Source of the DNA: Veillonella infantium
GTDB taxonomy: Bacteria; Bacillota; Negativicutes; Veillonellales; Veillonellaceae
NCBI RefSeq assembly: GCF_002959895.1
Contig: NZ_PPDD01000002.1
Span: 62,001-126,000, forward strand
Length of the DNA stretch: 64,000 bases
Direction: 5' to 3'
Shown here: piece by piece, positions 55,234 through 64,000 of the stretch
Layout: each line of letters opens with the position of its first letter
Numbering within the stretch: position 1 is the stretch's first letter
Notes under the pieces: generated by a model
Seen by the model: only the letters and a program-made list of their open reading frames with translations
Databases searched by the model: none
Told to the model about the DNA's origin: nothing
Made by a program: the position numbers and the translations under genes

Positions 55234-57324
55234 ATGAGTAATAACTCAAATGCGAGAAGCAGCCGCCGTTCTAACGGTAGCGGCTCTACACCGAAGAAAA
55301 CAAGTCCAAAGCGTCTATTTTGGATTTGTGCCCTTCTCCTTATACTCATCGTAGCCGGAGGTGGCTGTGGTTTTATCAGTGCCACACTGTCTAACCTACC
55401 AGATGTATCCAATGTACGTCCTTCCGCATCGTCTCAAATTTACGATGTGCACGGTAATCTCATCACAACGGTTCATTCCACAGAGAATCGATTACCAGTA
55501 CCTTTAAAAGATGTACCAAAGGATTTACAAAATGCCTTTGTTGCTACTGAGGACTCTCGCTTCTACTCCCATCACGGTATCGACCCAGTTGGTATCTTAC
55601 GTGCTGTATGGGTTAACCTTGTTCATAGTGGCGTATCTGAAGGTGGTTCTACTATCACTCAACAGTTAGCGCGTAATGCATTCTTGTCTCAAGACAGAAC
55701 ATTTAAACGTAAAATTTCTGAAGCATTACTAGCACTAAAAATTGAACAACACTACACTAAGGATGAAATCCTAGAAATGTACATGAACCAAATTTACTTT
55801 GGTCAAGGTGCATACGGTGTACAATCTGCAGCTCATGTGTACTTTGGTAAGGATGCTAGCCAATTAACGCTTGCTCAAGCAGCGCTCATTGCGGGCTTAC
55901 CACAAAGTCCTAACTACTACTCTCCATTCAATGATTTGGAAGCTAGTAAAAAACGTCAAGCCGTTGTATTAGGCCAAATGGTTAAATACGGATACATTAC
56001 ACAAGAGCAAGCTGATGAAGCGCGTCAAGCAGATTTAGGCTTAGTGGCAAAACAAGAACAAACGCATGAAAAATCTAATGCGTCTTACTTCATTAACTAT
56101 GTTATTGCACAAGTTTCTGAAAAATATGGTGACGATGCAATCTATAAAGATGGTTTAAAAATTTATACTACTCTCGATATGGATGCACAAAATGCAGCTG
56201 TAGCAGCAATGCAAAACTTGCCTAACTACTACACAGATAGCAATGGTTTACATCAACCACAAGGTGCTATCGTAGCTATGAACCCTCATAATGGTTACAT
56301 TATGGCTATGGTTGGTGGCCGTGGTGATGATGCATTTAACCGTGCTACACAAGCAGAACGTCAACCAGGTTCCGCTATGAAACCATTTGTATATTTGGCA
56401 GCTATTCAATCTGGTAAAACTCCTGGTTCTATCGTAGATGATAGCCCTGTTACATTTGGTAACTGGAGCCCTAAAAACTATGAAAATGACTTCGTAGGTA
56501 GCATTACATACCGCTATGCATTACAACATTCTCGTAACGTAGCTGCCGTAAAAATTGCTGATGAAGTAGGCATGTCTAAGATTATTAAACTTGCTAAAGA
56601 AATGGGTATCTCTACTCTAACTGATCAAGATAATAACTTGTCTACTGCACTTGGTGGTTTAACTCATGGTGTAACACCTCTTGAAATGGTTCAAGCTTAT
56701 GGTGTACTCGCTAATGGTGGTATCAAAGTTCAACCTACGGCAATCGTTAAAATTGTAGACCGCAATGGTCAAGTTGTGGAAGAAAACTCCATCCAAGAAA
56801 AACGTGTTGTAGATGAAAAAGATGCAGCTATCATTACAAATATGCTAGAATCCGTTATAAATGGCGGTACTGGTGGTAATGCCGCAATCGGTCGTCCTGC
56901 AGCAGGCAAAACTGGTACAACAGATGATTCCAAGGATGCTTGGTTCGTTGGTTACACGCCTGATTTAGTAGCTGCCGTTTGGATTGGTGATGACTATGGC
57001 TCGGAAACATTACGAGGCATGACCGGTGGTGACACACCTGCTATTATGTGGGGCCAATTCATGGCAAATGCGCTTGCCAATACCCCTGCTTCTGACTTCT
57101 CCGTTCCTGCTAGCGCTCAATCAGCTGTTTCTGAAGGTTATTATAATCCTGTAAAAGCACAGCCGAAAAAAGAAGCTGCTAAGGACGAAAAAGCAGACAA
57201 AAAAGACGATAAAGACAAATCGAAAGATGAAGCTGTAAAAGATGACAGTGGCTCAAAAGATGATGCAACTGAACAGAAATCTAATTCATCCAAAAGTAAA
57301 AAGTCTAGTAAAAAAGATCGTTAA
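55234..57324 (+). CDS. Class A penicillin-binding protein (PBP1A family)
   Basis: Bifunctional peptidoglycan synthase (696 residues). Cytoplasmic Ser/Arg-rich tail (1-28), one transmembrane anchor (about 29-52), glycosyltransferase domain (about 75-245; catalytic Glu106 in EDSRFYSHHG, then GGSTITQQLARNAFLS), and transpeptidase domain (about 320-620; Ser380 in SAMK, SRN near 430, Lys559 in KTGTT). The C-terminus (about 645-696) is a Lys/Asp/Ser-rich disordered tail. ATG follows GAGGTG. It is monocistronic, diverging from tyrS. Confidence 0.95.
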   Translation: MSNNSNARSSRRSNGSGSTPKKTSPKRLFWICALLLILIVAGGGCGFISATLSNLPDVSNVRPSASSQIYDVHGNLITTVHSTENRLPVPLKDVPKDLQNAFVATEDSRFYSHHGIDPVGILRAVWVNLVHSGVSEGGSTITQQLARNAFLSQDRTFKRKISEALLALKIEQHYTKDEILEMYMNQIYFGQGAYGVQSAAHVYFGKDASQLTLAQAALIAGLPQSPNYYSPFNDLEASKKRQAVVLGQMVKYGYITQEQADEARQADLGLVAKQEQTHEKSNASYFINYVIAQVSEKYGDDAIYKDGLKIYTTLDMDAQNAAVAAMQNLPNYYTDSNGLHQPQGAIVAMNPHNGYIMAMVGGRGDDAFNRATQAERQPGSAMKPFVYLAAIQSGKTPGSIVDDSPVTFGNWSPKNYENDFVGSITYRYALQHSRNVAAVKIADEVGMSKIIKLAKEMGISTLTDQDNNLSTALGGLTHGVTPLEMVQAYGVLANGGIKVQPTAIVKIVDRNGQVVEENSIQEKRVVDEKDAAIITNMLESVINGGTGGNAAIGRPAAGKTGTTDDSKDAWFVGYTPDLVAAVWIGDDYGSETLRGMTGGDTPAIMWGQFMANALANTPASDFSVPASAQSAVSEGYYNPVKAQPKKEAAKDEKADKKDDKDKSKDEAVKDDSGSKDDATEQKSNSSKSKKSSKKDR

Positions 57325-57335
57325 TCTCATACGCT

Positions 57336-57370
57336 AAAGGAGCGGAACAAGTGTTCCGCTCCTTTCTTTT
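57336..57370 (+). terminator. Terminator of the PBP gene
   Basis: 14-base arms AAAGGAGCGGAACA / TGTTCCGCTCCTTT with a two-base loop, then CTTTTA. Confidence 0.9.
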
Positions 57371-57374
57371 ACGT

Positions 57375-57413
57375 AAAAAAAGTAGTAAGTTCAAAGAACT
57401 TACTACCTTTTTT
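57375..57413. terminator. Second, bidirectional terminator between the PBP gene and mutS2
   Basis: Arms GTAGTAAGTTC / GAACTTACTAC with an AAA loop, flanked by A and T runs, so it can end transcripts from both sides. Confidence 0.8.
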
Positions 57414-57495
57414 ATTGCTTTATAACTATATAATCATCCGCAGCATACAGATATGCAATGATCAATTAGAGATCTATTAGAGAAAGTATACACTT

Positions 57496-59874
57496 TTATT
57501 TCAGAACTACATTGGTAGCCCCTGCACCACCTTCGTCATAGCCTGCTGTTTCAAAATGAGCCACATGCGGTAAGGTGCGCAAATATTGATGTACACCTTC
57601 TCGTAATGCACCAGTCCCCTTACCGTGAATAATGCGCACTTGATTAACACCACCAAGTAAAGCTTGATCAATAAATCTACCAACAGAAACTGTCGCTTCA
57701 TCTACCGTTTGTCCAAGAATATTAATTTCAGTACGAACCTCTTTTTGGCGTTGTACGGCAGAGCCACCCATACGTTTTCTAGTTTTAGGCATAGCCGCTT
57801 TTTGTTCACGTTCTAGTTTATTGCCCTCTTCACGTGTGGTAGATTGCAATTCATTAACCTTAACTGTTGCAGTTAAGCCATTAATATCTACATTTACACG
57901 ATTGCCATTGATAGCTAATACGGTACCTAATGAACGTAAAGATGTAACATATACTGCTTGGCCTACCTTAATAGCATCTGCCGTCAAGGACTTACGATCA
58001 TCATCTACTGGGGCTTCTGGTACATGTACATTAGAAATGCCCTTACGTGCAGCATTAATAGCAGATTGACGCTTATCCTTATTTGTTTCGGAGAATTGCG
58101 ATTTCAATTGCTTGATAATCGCTTCCCCTTCGACGCGTAAACTACGTTTCATAGCTTCTGCATCTGCTTGAGCCTTGGCTAAGATTTGTTTACGTTTTTC
58201 ATTAAACTGTTTCTTTTCCTTCTCTAATTGGCCGCGCATGCGACGTGTTTCATCAAGCTCTTTCTTTAAGGCTCTTTCACGTTCAGATGCCTTACGAAGT
58301 TGCTCATTCAAATCTGAAAGAACTTCTTCCATTTCATGGCTACCAAATTGAGATTTATACTCTGCCGCGCGCGTTACGATATCTTTTGGTAAACCTAAGC
58401 GGGCCGCAATACTCAATGCATGGCTACTACCTGCTACACCAATATGAAGTCGATACGTTGGCTTTAAGGTGCGCTCATCAAATTCTACATGGCCGTTTTC
58501 GATTCCTTCTGTATGGTATGCATAGTTTTTAAGCTCATTATAATGGGTACTTACCATCATAAGAGAACCTTTTTTACGGAAGAACTCAAGGATAGATACA
58601 GCAAGTGCACTACCTTCCTCTGGATCTGTACCAGAACCAAGCTCATCCAGCAATACCAAGTCATTTGGGCCACAATGTTTAATAATGGAAATAACTTGTG
58701 TCATATGAGCAGAGAACGTACTAAGGCTAGCCTCAATACTTTGTTCATCCCCAATATCGGCAAAGATATTTTGGAATATAGGCAACATTGAGCCGTGGTC
58801 TGCAGGAATAAATAGACCACATTGGTTCATTAAACTCAATAACCCTAATGTTTTAAGGGATACTGTTTTACCGCCTGTATTAGACCCAGTAATCAATAAA
58901 ATACGGTACGATGTACCTAATTGAATATTTGTAGGTACTACCACATTCGGTGGGATTAATGGGTGCCGAGCTCTCATGAGATTGACAGTTCTGTCTGTGC
59001 TCAAGATGGCCGGTACACCCTTATAAGAAATAGCAAGGCTCGCCTTACCATATACAAATTCGATGTGGGATACCTTTTCACAAGCATCCATCAAATCATT
59101 ACTATGTTGTTTTACAAGGGCTGATAATTCACGGTAAATACGCAATACCTCTTGCTCTTCACCAATCAAAGCCTCTTGTAATTCATTATTTAGATTCACC
59201 AAGCGCATCGGTTCAATATAGAGTGTTTGACCCGTTGCAGAACGGTCGTGAATAAGACCATCAAAATATTGGCGATATTCCTGTTTTACAGGGATTACAT
59301 AGCGATTGTTACGCTGCGTAATGATTGTTTCTTGGAAATACTTCTGATTATCCTTGTCGTGTAAGATAGCTTGAATATCATTTTTAATCTTTTCACGAGT
59401 TTTAATAATCGTATTTCTTAGACTCGCCAACTTAGGAGATGCTGTATCAAGCAATTCCCCTTTTTCATCAAAAACGCGTTTAAAGCGATTTTCAATGCGA
59501 TCTGTATTTGGCATATCCTGTACCCATAAGGATAGCAAAGGATATTCCATATATTTCGTTCTAAAGAACTTTGTCATGCGCTTATAAGCACCAATGGTTA
59601 AATAAATATCCCACAATGCTTCACGCGTAAGGACAAAGTCTTTACGACTCTTTTTACAGGATTCGCGAATATCTCGCGTACCGCCTAACGGTTGTTCTAC
59701 CTCAGTTTGCAAAGACCGCATTGCCTCTGCCGTTTCATCAAGGTTCTCTTGAATAGCTTTTGCATCTGTCATAGGTTCGATGTGCATGGCTAATTCTTTA
59801 GCAATGGTAGAACTACAATGTTGTTGTAATTGTTCTTTTATATGGTGAAAGTCTAATACATCTTCGTTAAACAA
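57496..59874 (-). CDS. mutS2: Endonuclease MutS2
   Basis: MutS-like ATPase with a nuclease tail (792 residues). In Firmicutes it limits recombination or rescues collided ribosomes. MutS core and clamp (about 1-310), Walker A GSNTGGKTVS (about 326-335), LVLLDELGSGTDPEEG, a long coiled coil (about 515-620), a KOW-like segment and a C-terminal Smr domain (about 718-792) with LGQTVDEA and IIHGKGTGALREGV. The start is TTG at 59874 with AGAGGT six bases upstream; the frame is open into the U32 gene but lacks a better site. It lies 13 bases after the U32 gene. Confidence 0.94.
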   Translation of the reverse strand: MFNEDVLDFHHIKEQLQQHCSSTIAKELAMHIEPMTDAKAIQENLDETAEAMRSLQTEVEQPLGGTRDIRESCKKSRKDFVLTREALWDIYLTIGAYKRMTKFFRTKYMEYPLLSLWVQDMPNTDRIENRFKRVFDEKGELLDTASPKLASLRNTIIKTREKIKNDIQAILHDKDNQKYFQETIITQRNNRYVIPVKQEYRQYFDGLIHDRSATGQTLYIEPMRLVNLNNELQEALIGEEQEVLRIYRELSALVKQHSNDLMDACEKVSHIEFVYGKASLAISYKGVPAILSTDRTVNLMRARHPLIPPNVVVPTNIQLGTSYRILLITGSNTGGKTVSLKTLGLLSLMNQCGLFIPADHGSMLPIFQNIFADIGDEQSIEASLSTFSAHMTQVISIIKHCGPNDLVLLDELGSGTDPEEGSALAVSILEFFRKKGSLMMVSTHYNELKNYAYHTEGIENGHVEFDERTLKPTYRLHIGVAGSSHALSIAARLGLPKDIVTRAAEYKSQFGSHEMEEVLSDLNEQLRKASERERALKKELDETRRMRGQLEKEKKQFNEKRKQILAKAQADAEAMKRSLRVEGEAIIKQLKSQFSETNKDKRQSAINAARKGISNVHVPEAPVDDDRKSLTADAIKVGQAVYVTSLRSLGTVLAINGNRVNVDINGLTATVKVNELQSTTREEGNKLEREQKAAMPKTRKRMGGSAVQRQKEVRTEINILGQTVDEATVSVGRFIDQALLGGVNQVRIIHGKGTGALREGVHQYLRTLPHVAHFETAGYDEGGAGATNVVLK

Positions 59875-59887
59875 TGTACTACCTCTT

Positions 59888-62311
59888 TTATAAAATACCT
59901 CTAAAATAGTGGCCCCTTGTAATAGGTGTATCATCCTTGCCTACACTTTTAGGAGGAGCCTCTTTTGTTCCATTTTGAATGGATACATAATCTGCTACGA
60001 TAATACGCAATCTCTTTGGATCCATATGACGTCCATCGATGCGCAAAATATGTAGCCCTTTTCGGTGTAACTCTGGCACATACGCGCGCATATCCATTTC
60101 ATGACTATTCATGATGTGCATACGGCAATACGGATCCGTACGAAGTGGGAATACTTCCCCTTTACGGTCCTTCAATGCGTAATCTTCCTTTACACACGGC
60201 ATAGGGCAATTTTCTTTTTTACCTGTCCCTACAAAGCTAGCGATGGCACAGTATTCAGAAATCATCATTTCCGTATAGCCATGAACCATAACCTCTAATG
60301 GCAAATTAGTAGATTTTTGTAAGCTTACGAGTTGCGTCAAGGTTAACTCTAAGGATGGCGCTATGCTACTCATATGTAAATCTTCCCATACTTGTAATGC
60401 AGAGCCATTAAATATGTTAAGACCTGTATCAGCTTCAATAGCACCTGTATACCCTAAGTCACGAAGCCACAATAAGGCTTGAGGGACGTGAATAGAAATG
60501 CTATCTGGTTTCGCCTCAACTATGGCCTTAAGGGTATTCATATACGCCTTTACTTCATCATCTTTCACAACCCGAGGGGTAGCAAATACACAAAGTACAT
60601 TATGGTCTTTACAAAGCTTAGCTACCTGTTCGTAGATGCTAAGTTCATAAGGCTTACGTTGTAAACGGTCACCACCGAAGATAATCTTCTTAGCGCCCCC
60701 GTCAATAGCTGCTTTCACAGCCTCTAGTTCATCAACGCGAGCACTCACCATAGGCTCAGAATATTGAACCTTACCCTTAGCAACCATAGATGACATATCT
60801 TGAGGCTCTACAGCCAGCTCAGCCCAAGCAGTTTCATGATCTGTAATTAACAGAGTTTCTAAAGACTCCACTGCATCGCGACGCAATGCATTCAAAACAC
60901 TAGCAGGCCACATATATGGACCTTTTGGAATAGACATAGAGGCTAGAGTAAACAATGTATTACCTAATCTACCCACTTGGTCTGTAACCTTCTCTAAACT
61001 AGTCGGTTTATTATTAGCATAAACTGGTTCAAACTCATTAGATACTGTCACAGTACGACCGTCGTTTAATACAAAGGTAAGATTTGTACATGGCTGTTCT
61101 CGGTCTGTATTAATAGATAGATAACCATGTACTTCTAATTTAGCACTAAAGTCTTGTAAGCCCCGTTGCTTTTGAGATTTTGGCGTAGATGCCAAGAATA
61201 CTTGTCCTGCCGCAAAGCCTTCATCAGGTTTACCTACAAAATGTTTTTCATTTACTAAGGACCAATTCTGATCAATTTGGTAGTACGTAATACTACCAGA
61301 AGCTTGCATTACCTTTAAGAGTGAACCTTTTTCAATCGGTTCTGTTAGGTACAAATGAACTTGTCCCTTTTTGACCTCTGCTTTGCCGATCAATTTCCCT
61401 TGATTATTTGGAGCCACAACGGTCATCATGGATTTCCCTACATGGTCTGTTAAGTAATCAGTAGAGAACCCACGATTAAATCCTGATGCCAATGCATCGG
61501 CATCAGCAGCATCCATATGAGCTGTATCTAAAATATGGCGATACGTTCCAATAACTTGACGCACATAGGAAACCTTTTTCATGCGTCCTTCTACTTTAAA
61601 GGACGTAACACCGGCTGCAACGAGTTCATTCATATGCTCACTATAGTTAAGATCCTTTGGACTTAACAGATAGGCTTCATGTTTTGGCAACAAGCTAGTG
61701 CCAGATGAATCTAATAACTCATAAGGCAAGCGGCAAGGTTGTGCGCAGGCACCACGGTTACCACTGCGACCACCGATAAAGGAACTCATCAAGCATTGAC
61801 CAGAATAGCACACACATAAGGCACCATGTACAAAGACTTCGATTTCAGCTGTACAGTTTTTACAAATATGTTCAATTTCAAGGAGGCTCAATTCACGAGC
61901 CAATACAACACGGGTAAAACCGAGGCTTTCATAAAAACGAACAGCATCTAATGTAGCAGCCGTCATCTGCGTACTGCCATGCAAGTGAAGTTTAGGAGCC
62001 ACTCGTTGTGCCAATTTAGCAACTGCTAAATCTTGAACGATAATAGCATCCACACCGATGCGCTCTAAGTCCTTTAAATACGCCTCGAGATCCTTTAATT
62101 CGGAATCACCTATGAGGATATTTACGGTTACATATACGGACACATCTAAAATATGAGCCAAACGAATAGCCTCAGCCAGTTCTTCAATGCCAAAGTTTGC
62201 TGCATGAGCACGAGCATTAAAGCCTTTACCGCCAAGATAAATAGCATCAGCCCCAGATTCTAAAGCGGCTATAAAGTTTTCCATCGTACCGGCAGGAGCC
62301 AATAATTCCAT
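59888..62311 (-). CDS. U32 family peptidase (large, DUF3656-containing form)
   Basis: Large U32 protein (807 residues). Its start MELLAPAGTMENFIAALESGADAIYLGG is the U32 signature. The conserved cysteine-rich motif YSGQCLMSSFIGGRSGNRGACAQPCR (about 168-193) and KVEGRMKKVSYV are typical. The central part (about 380-500) matches the DUF3656 region, and a second barrel-like half ends near 770. Related proteins (RlhA, TrhP) hydroxylate rRNA or tRNA rather than digest collagen, so RNA modification is a serious alternative. It lies 13 bases before mutS2 and after the pheT terminator. Confidence 0.88.
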   Translation of the reverse strand: MELLAPAGTMENFIAALESGADAIYLGGKGFNARAHAANFGIEELAEAIRLAHILDVSVYVTVNILIGDSELKDLEAYLKDLERIGVDAIIVQDLAVAKLAQRVAPKLHLHGSTQMTAATLDAVRFYESLGFTRVVLARELSLLEIEHICKNCTAEIEVFVHGALCVCYSGQCLMSSFIGGRSGNRGACAQPCRLPYELLDSSGTSLLPKHEAYLLSPKDLNYSEHMNELVAAGVTSFKVEGRMKKVSYVRQVIGTYRHILDTAHMDAADADALASGFNRGFSTDYLTDHVGKSMMTVVAPNNQGKLIGKAEVKKGQVHLYLTEPIEKGSLLKVMQASGSITYYQIDQNWSLVNEKHFVGKPDEGFAAGQVFLASTPKSQKQRGLQDFSAKLEVHGYLSINTDREQPCTNLTFVLNDGRTVTVSNEFEPVYANNKPTSLEKVTDQVGRLGNTLFTLASMSIPKGPYMWPASVLNALRRDAVESLETLLITDHETAWAELAVEPQDMSSMVAKGKVQYSEPMVSARVDELEAVKAAIDGGAKKIIFGGDRLQRKPYELSIYEQVAKLCKDHNVLCVFATPRVVKDDEVKAYMNTLKAIVEAKPDSISIHVPQALLWLRDLGYTGAIEADTGLNIFNGSALQVWEDLHMSSIAPSLELTLTQLVSLQKSTNLPLEVMVHGYTEMMISEYCAIASFVGTGKKENCPMPCVKEDYALKDRKGEVFPLRTDPYCRMHIMNSHEMDMRAYVPELHRKGLHILRIDGRHMDPKRLRIIVADYVSIQNGTKEAPPKSVGKDDTPITRGHYFRGIL

Positions 62312-62354
62312 GGATAATCCTTTCTACCTAACTAAAGGTATAACTATAGTACTA

Positions 62355-62382
62355 AAAGGGTTTACCATATGGTAAACCCTTT
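62355..62382 (-). terminator. Terminator after pheT
   Basis: 28-base perfect palindrome, AAAGGGTTTACCAT and its exact complement, followed by TTAG. The T run is short; it lies 18 bases beyond the pheT stop codon. Confidence 0.75.
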
Positions 62383-62399
62383 CAATATACTGCTTGAGA

Positions 62400-64000
62400 T
62401 TAACGTAATCTGCAGTTAATTTCTGCTAATGCATCGATAATAGCTTGAATGTTACCATCAATATCTTCATCATTCAACGTGCCTTCCATAGAGCGGAATT
62501 GCAAGTTGTATGCAAGACTGCGGTAACCAGCTTCGATATGTTCACCTTCGTAAACGTCGAAGATAGATGCACTTTCTAAATATTCGCCACCATGCTCTTT
62601 AATGATAGATAAAATTTCACCACTAGATACGGACACAGGTGCCACAATAGCAAGGTCACGGCTAGTACCTGGGAATTTACTGAAAGATGTATAGCGGAAT
62701 GGTGGAATCGTTAAGGATAATACTGCTTCCAAATCGATTTCAAACATGTATACTTTTCCTGGTAAATCAAAGTTTTTGCTCACTTGTGGATGTAATTCAC
62801 CATATTGAGCAATCATTTTACCATCAACTACGTATTGAGCACTTACGCCTGGGTGGAAGTAAGGTTCAGTGCTACGATTAATTTCGTAGCCTGTAACGCC
62901 TAATTCAGCTAACAACGCATCTACAATGCCTTTTACATCATAGAAATCTGTAGTGCGTTCTGCTTGGTTCCAGCCAGCTTGGTTTGCCTTGCCCATCAAG
63001 ATACCACAAGCCATAGGGCGTTCATGAGGTACCTCTGTCAAAGGCAATGCTTTTGGTTCATATACATTCGCTGTTTCAAACAACCAAAGATCCTTATTTT
63101 GTTGCGCAATATTGCGTTTCGCAGCTTCGATAACAGCCGGCACCAATGTAGTACGCATATAAGGGAATTCTTCGGAAATAGGATTCAAAATTGGAATGGC
63201 TGTATAACGGCTATCCCCTTCAGGAAGCATCATATTGGAAAGGCCATCTTTATGCATAAAGCTAAATGTAATGATTTGAGTCATACCCAATTTAGCTAAC
63301 GTATGTGTTACCTCTTTCGTAAGAGCTTTCTTAGGCGTCATACCACCAGAGGACAATACGGCTACAGGAATTGTAGGAGCGATATTATCATAGTTATAAA
63401 TACGAGCTACCTCTTCAGCGATATCAGGCATTACTGTTACGTCACCGCGCCATGTTGGAACGAGGGCAGATAATTGGTCCCCTTCTTCAGTTACAACGAA
63501 TTCAAGAGCAGTCAAAATGCGAACCATTTCGTCTTTTTCAATGTTTGTACCCAAGTAATCGTTGATTTGTTTTGCTGTGAAAGTAACGGTATGTTGCTCT
63601 ACAGGGTTCTTGTACACATCGATAACGCCTACGTCAACTTTACAGGATGGGCAAATTTGTTGCAACAACTGTGCTGCTCGGTCGATAGCATAGGCAGTGT
63701 ATTTATGGTTTACGCCACGTTCAAAACGTCCAGATGCTTCAGAACGCATACCAAGCGCTTTTGCAGTACGGCGAATGGATGGTCCATTAAACACAGCAGC
63801 TTCAAGCATAACAGTAGTAGTTTCATTTGTTACTTCGCTATCAAAGCCACCCATGATACCAGCTACACCTACAGGGCGTTCTGCATCGGCAATAATAAGC
63901 ATAGAATCATTTAATTCACGTTCAGAACCATCAAGTGTAACAAGAACTTCTCCATTTTTAGCACGTCTTGCCACTAGTTGATGCCCTTTTACATGGTCAT
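62400..64000 (-). CDS. pheT: Phenylalanine--tRNA ligase beta subunit, 5' end cut by window edge
   Basis: C-terminal ~533 residues of the tRNA-Phe charging enzyme's beta subunit. The frame runs open to base 64000, so the N-terminus is missing. Visible in order: the end of B3 (ARRAKNGEVLVTLDG, GIMGGFDSEV), the B4-B5 region (QINDYLGTNIEKDEMVRILTALEFVV), the catalytic-like core, and a C-terminal anticodon-binding FDX-ACB domain (YTSFSKFPGTSRDLAIVAPVSV, ending INCRL). A TAA stop lies at 62400-62402. pheS is expected upstream, outside the window. Confidence 0.96.
   Translation of the reverse strand, partial: DHVKGHQLVARRAKNGEVLVTLDGSERELNDSMLIIADAERPVGVAGIMGGFDSEVTNETTTVMLEAAVFNGPSIRRTAKALGMRSEASGRFERGVNHKYTAYAIDRAAQLLQQICPSCKVDVGVIDVYKNPVEQHTVTFTAKQINDYLGTNIEKDEMVRILTALEFVVTEEGDQLSALVPTWRGDVTVMPDIAEEVARIYNYDNIAPTIPVAVLSSGGMTPKKALTKEVTHTLAKLGMTQIITFSFMHKDGLSNMMLPEGDSRYTAIPILNPISEEFPYMRTTLVPAVIEAAKRNIAQQNKDLWLFETANVYEPKALPLTEVPHERPMACGILMGKANQAGWNQAERTTDFYDVKGIVDALLAELGVTGYEINRSTEPYFHPGVSAQYVVDGKMIAQYGELHPQVSKNFDLPGKVYMFEIDLEAVLSLTIPPFRYTSFSKFPGTSRDLAIVAPVSVSSGEILSIIKEHGGEYLESASIFDVYEGEHIEAGYRSLAYNLQFRSMEGTLNDEDIDGNIQAIIDALAEINCRLR

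Overview
The window is a gene-dense, AT-rich bacterial chromosome segment. Almost every gene lies on the minus strand. Only a SpeD-like gene, rpmB and a class A PBP gene are on the plus strand. Gene content and order are Firmicutes-like: cysS-mrnC-rlmB-rae1-sigH-secG-rnr, ctsR-mcsA-mcsB-clpC-radA, sufCBDSU with sufU, ccpN-ppsR, and groESL under a CIRCE element. Putative sporulation-associated families (SigH, a GerMN-domain lipoprotein) occur with no sporulation genes in view. My best guess is a Negativicutes genome of Veillonella type. This rests on protein sequence impressions, not a database search. No phage, insertion sequence, CRISPR array or resistance island is visible, so this is core-genome DNA.

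Layout, left to right. 1-5.6 kb: RNA metabolism operon, led by cysS behind a cysteine T-box leader, then mrnC, rlmB, rae1, sigH, secG and a truncated rnr. 5.7-12 kb: a BASS-family transporter, then radA, a PIN/TRAM membrane protein, a fused ispDF and gltX. 12-17 kb: the CtsR heat-shock operon (ctsR, mcsA, mcsB, clpC), diverging from a degenerate S-adenosylmethionine decarboxylase homologue. 17.6-25.2 kb: SUF iron-sulfur operon with a HAD phosphatase, then a divergent diaminopimelate decarboxylase and a DoxX protein. 25.5-27.7 kb: groES-groEL. 27.8-33.4 kb: thiL-tsaE-tsaB-rimI-tsaD followed by a histidine kinase and an ANTAR response regulator. 33.5-38.4 kb: cell-wall amidase plus GerMN lipoprotein, and acpS, NAD(P)HX repair and a metallo-beta-lactamase-fold lipoprotein. 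38.4-39.4 kb: an unrecognised repeat-like protein and tRNA-Leu(CAA). 39.4-45.3 kb: guaB-tagA-psd-pssA-GT2-surE and a small tautomerase. 45.4-53.6 kb: recG, rpmB, dgt, ppsR, ccpN, ppsA and a CoA-type Nudix hydrolase. 53.8-64 kb: tyrS, PBP1A, mutS2, a U32 peptidase and a truncated pheT.

Several control layers can be read directly. A CIRCE operator sits just after the groESL promoter. GTCAAA heptads fill the spacer of the ctsR promoter. A T-box with a UGC specifier candidate precedes cysS. An intrinsic-terminator-like hairpin lies in the suf leader. Many intergenic gaps hold strong hairpin terminators, so operon borders are unusually clear. The most unusual protein is the SpeD-like one at 17016-17522. 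By alignment from memory it lacks both the pyruvoyl-forming serine and the catalytic cysteine of the family and carries a long basic tail. It faces the CtsR operon across a shared regulatory region.
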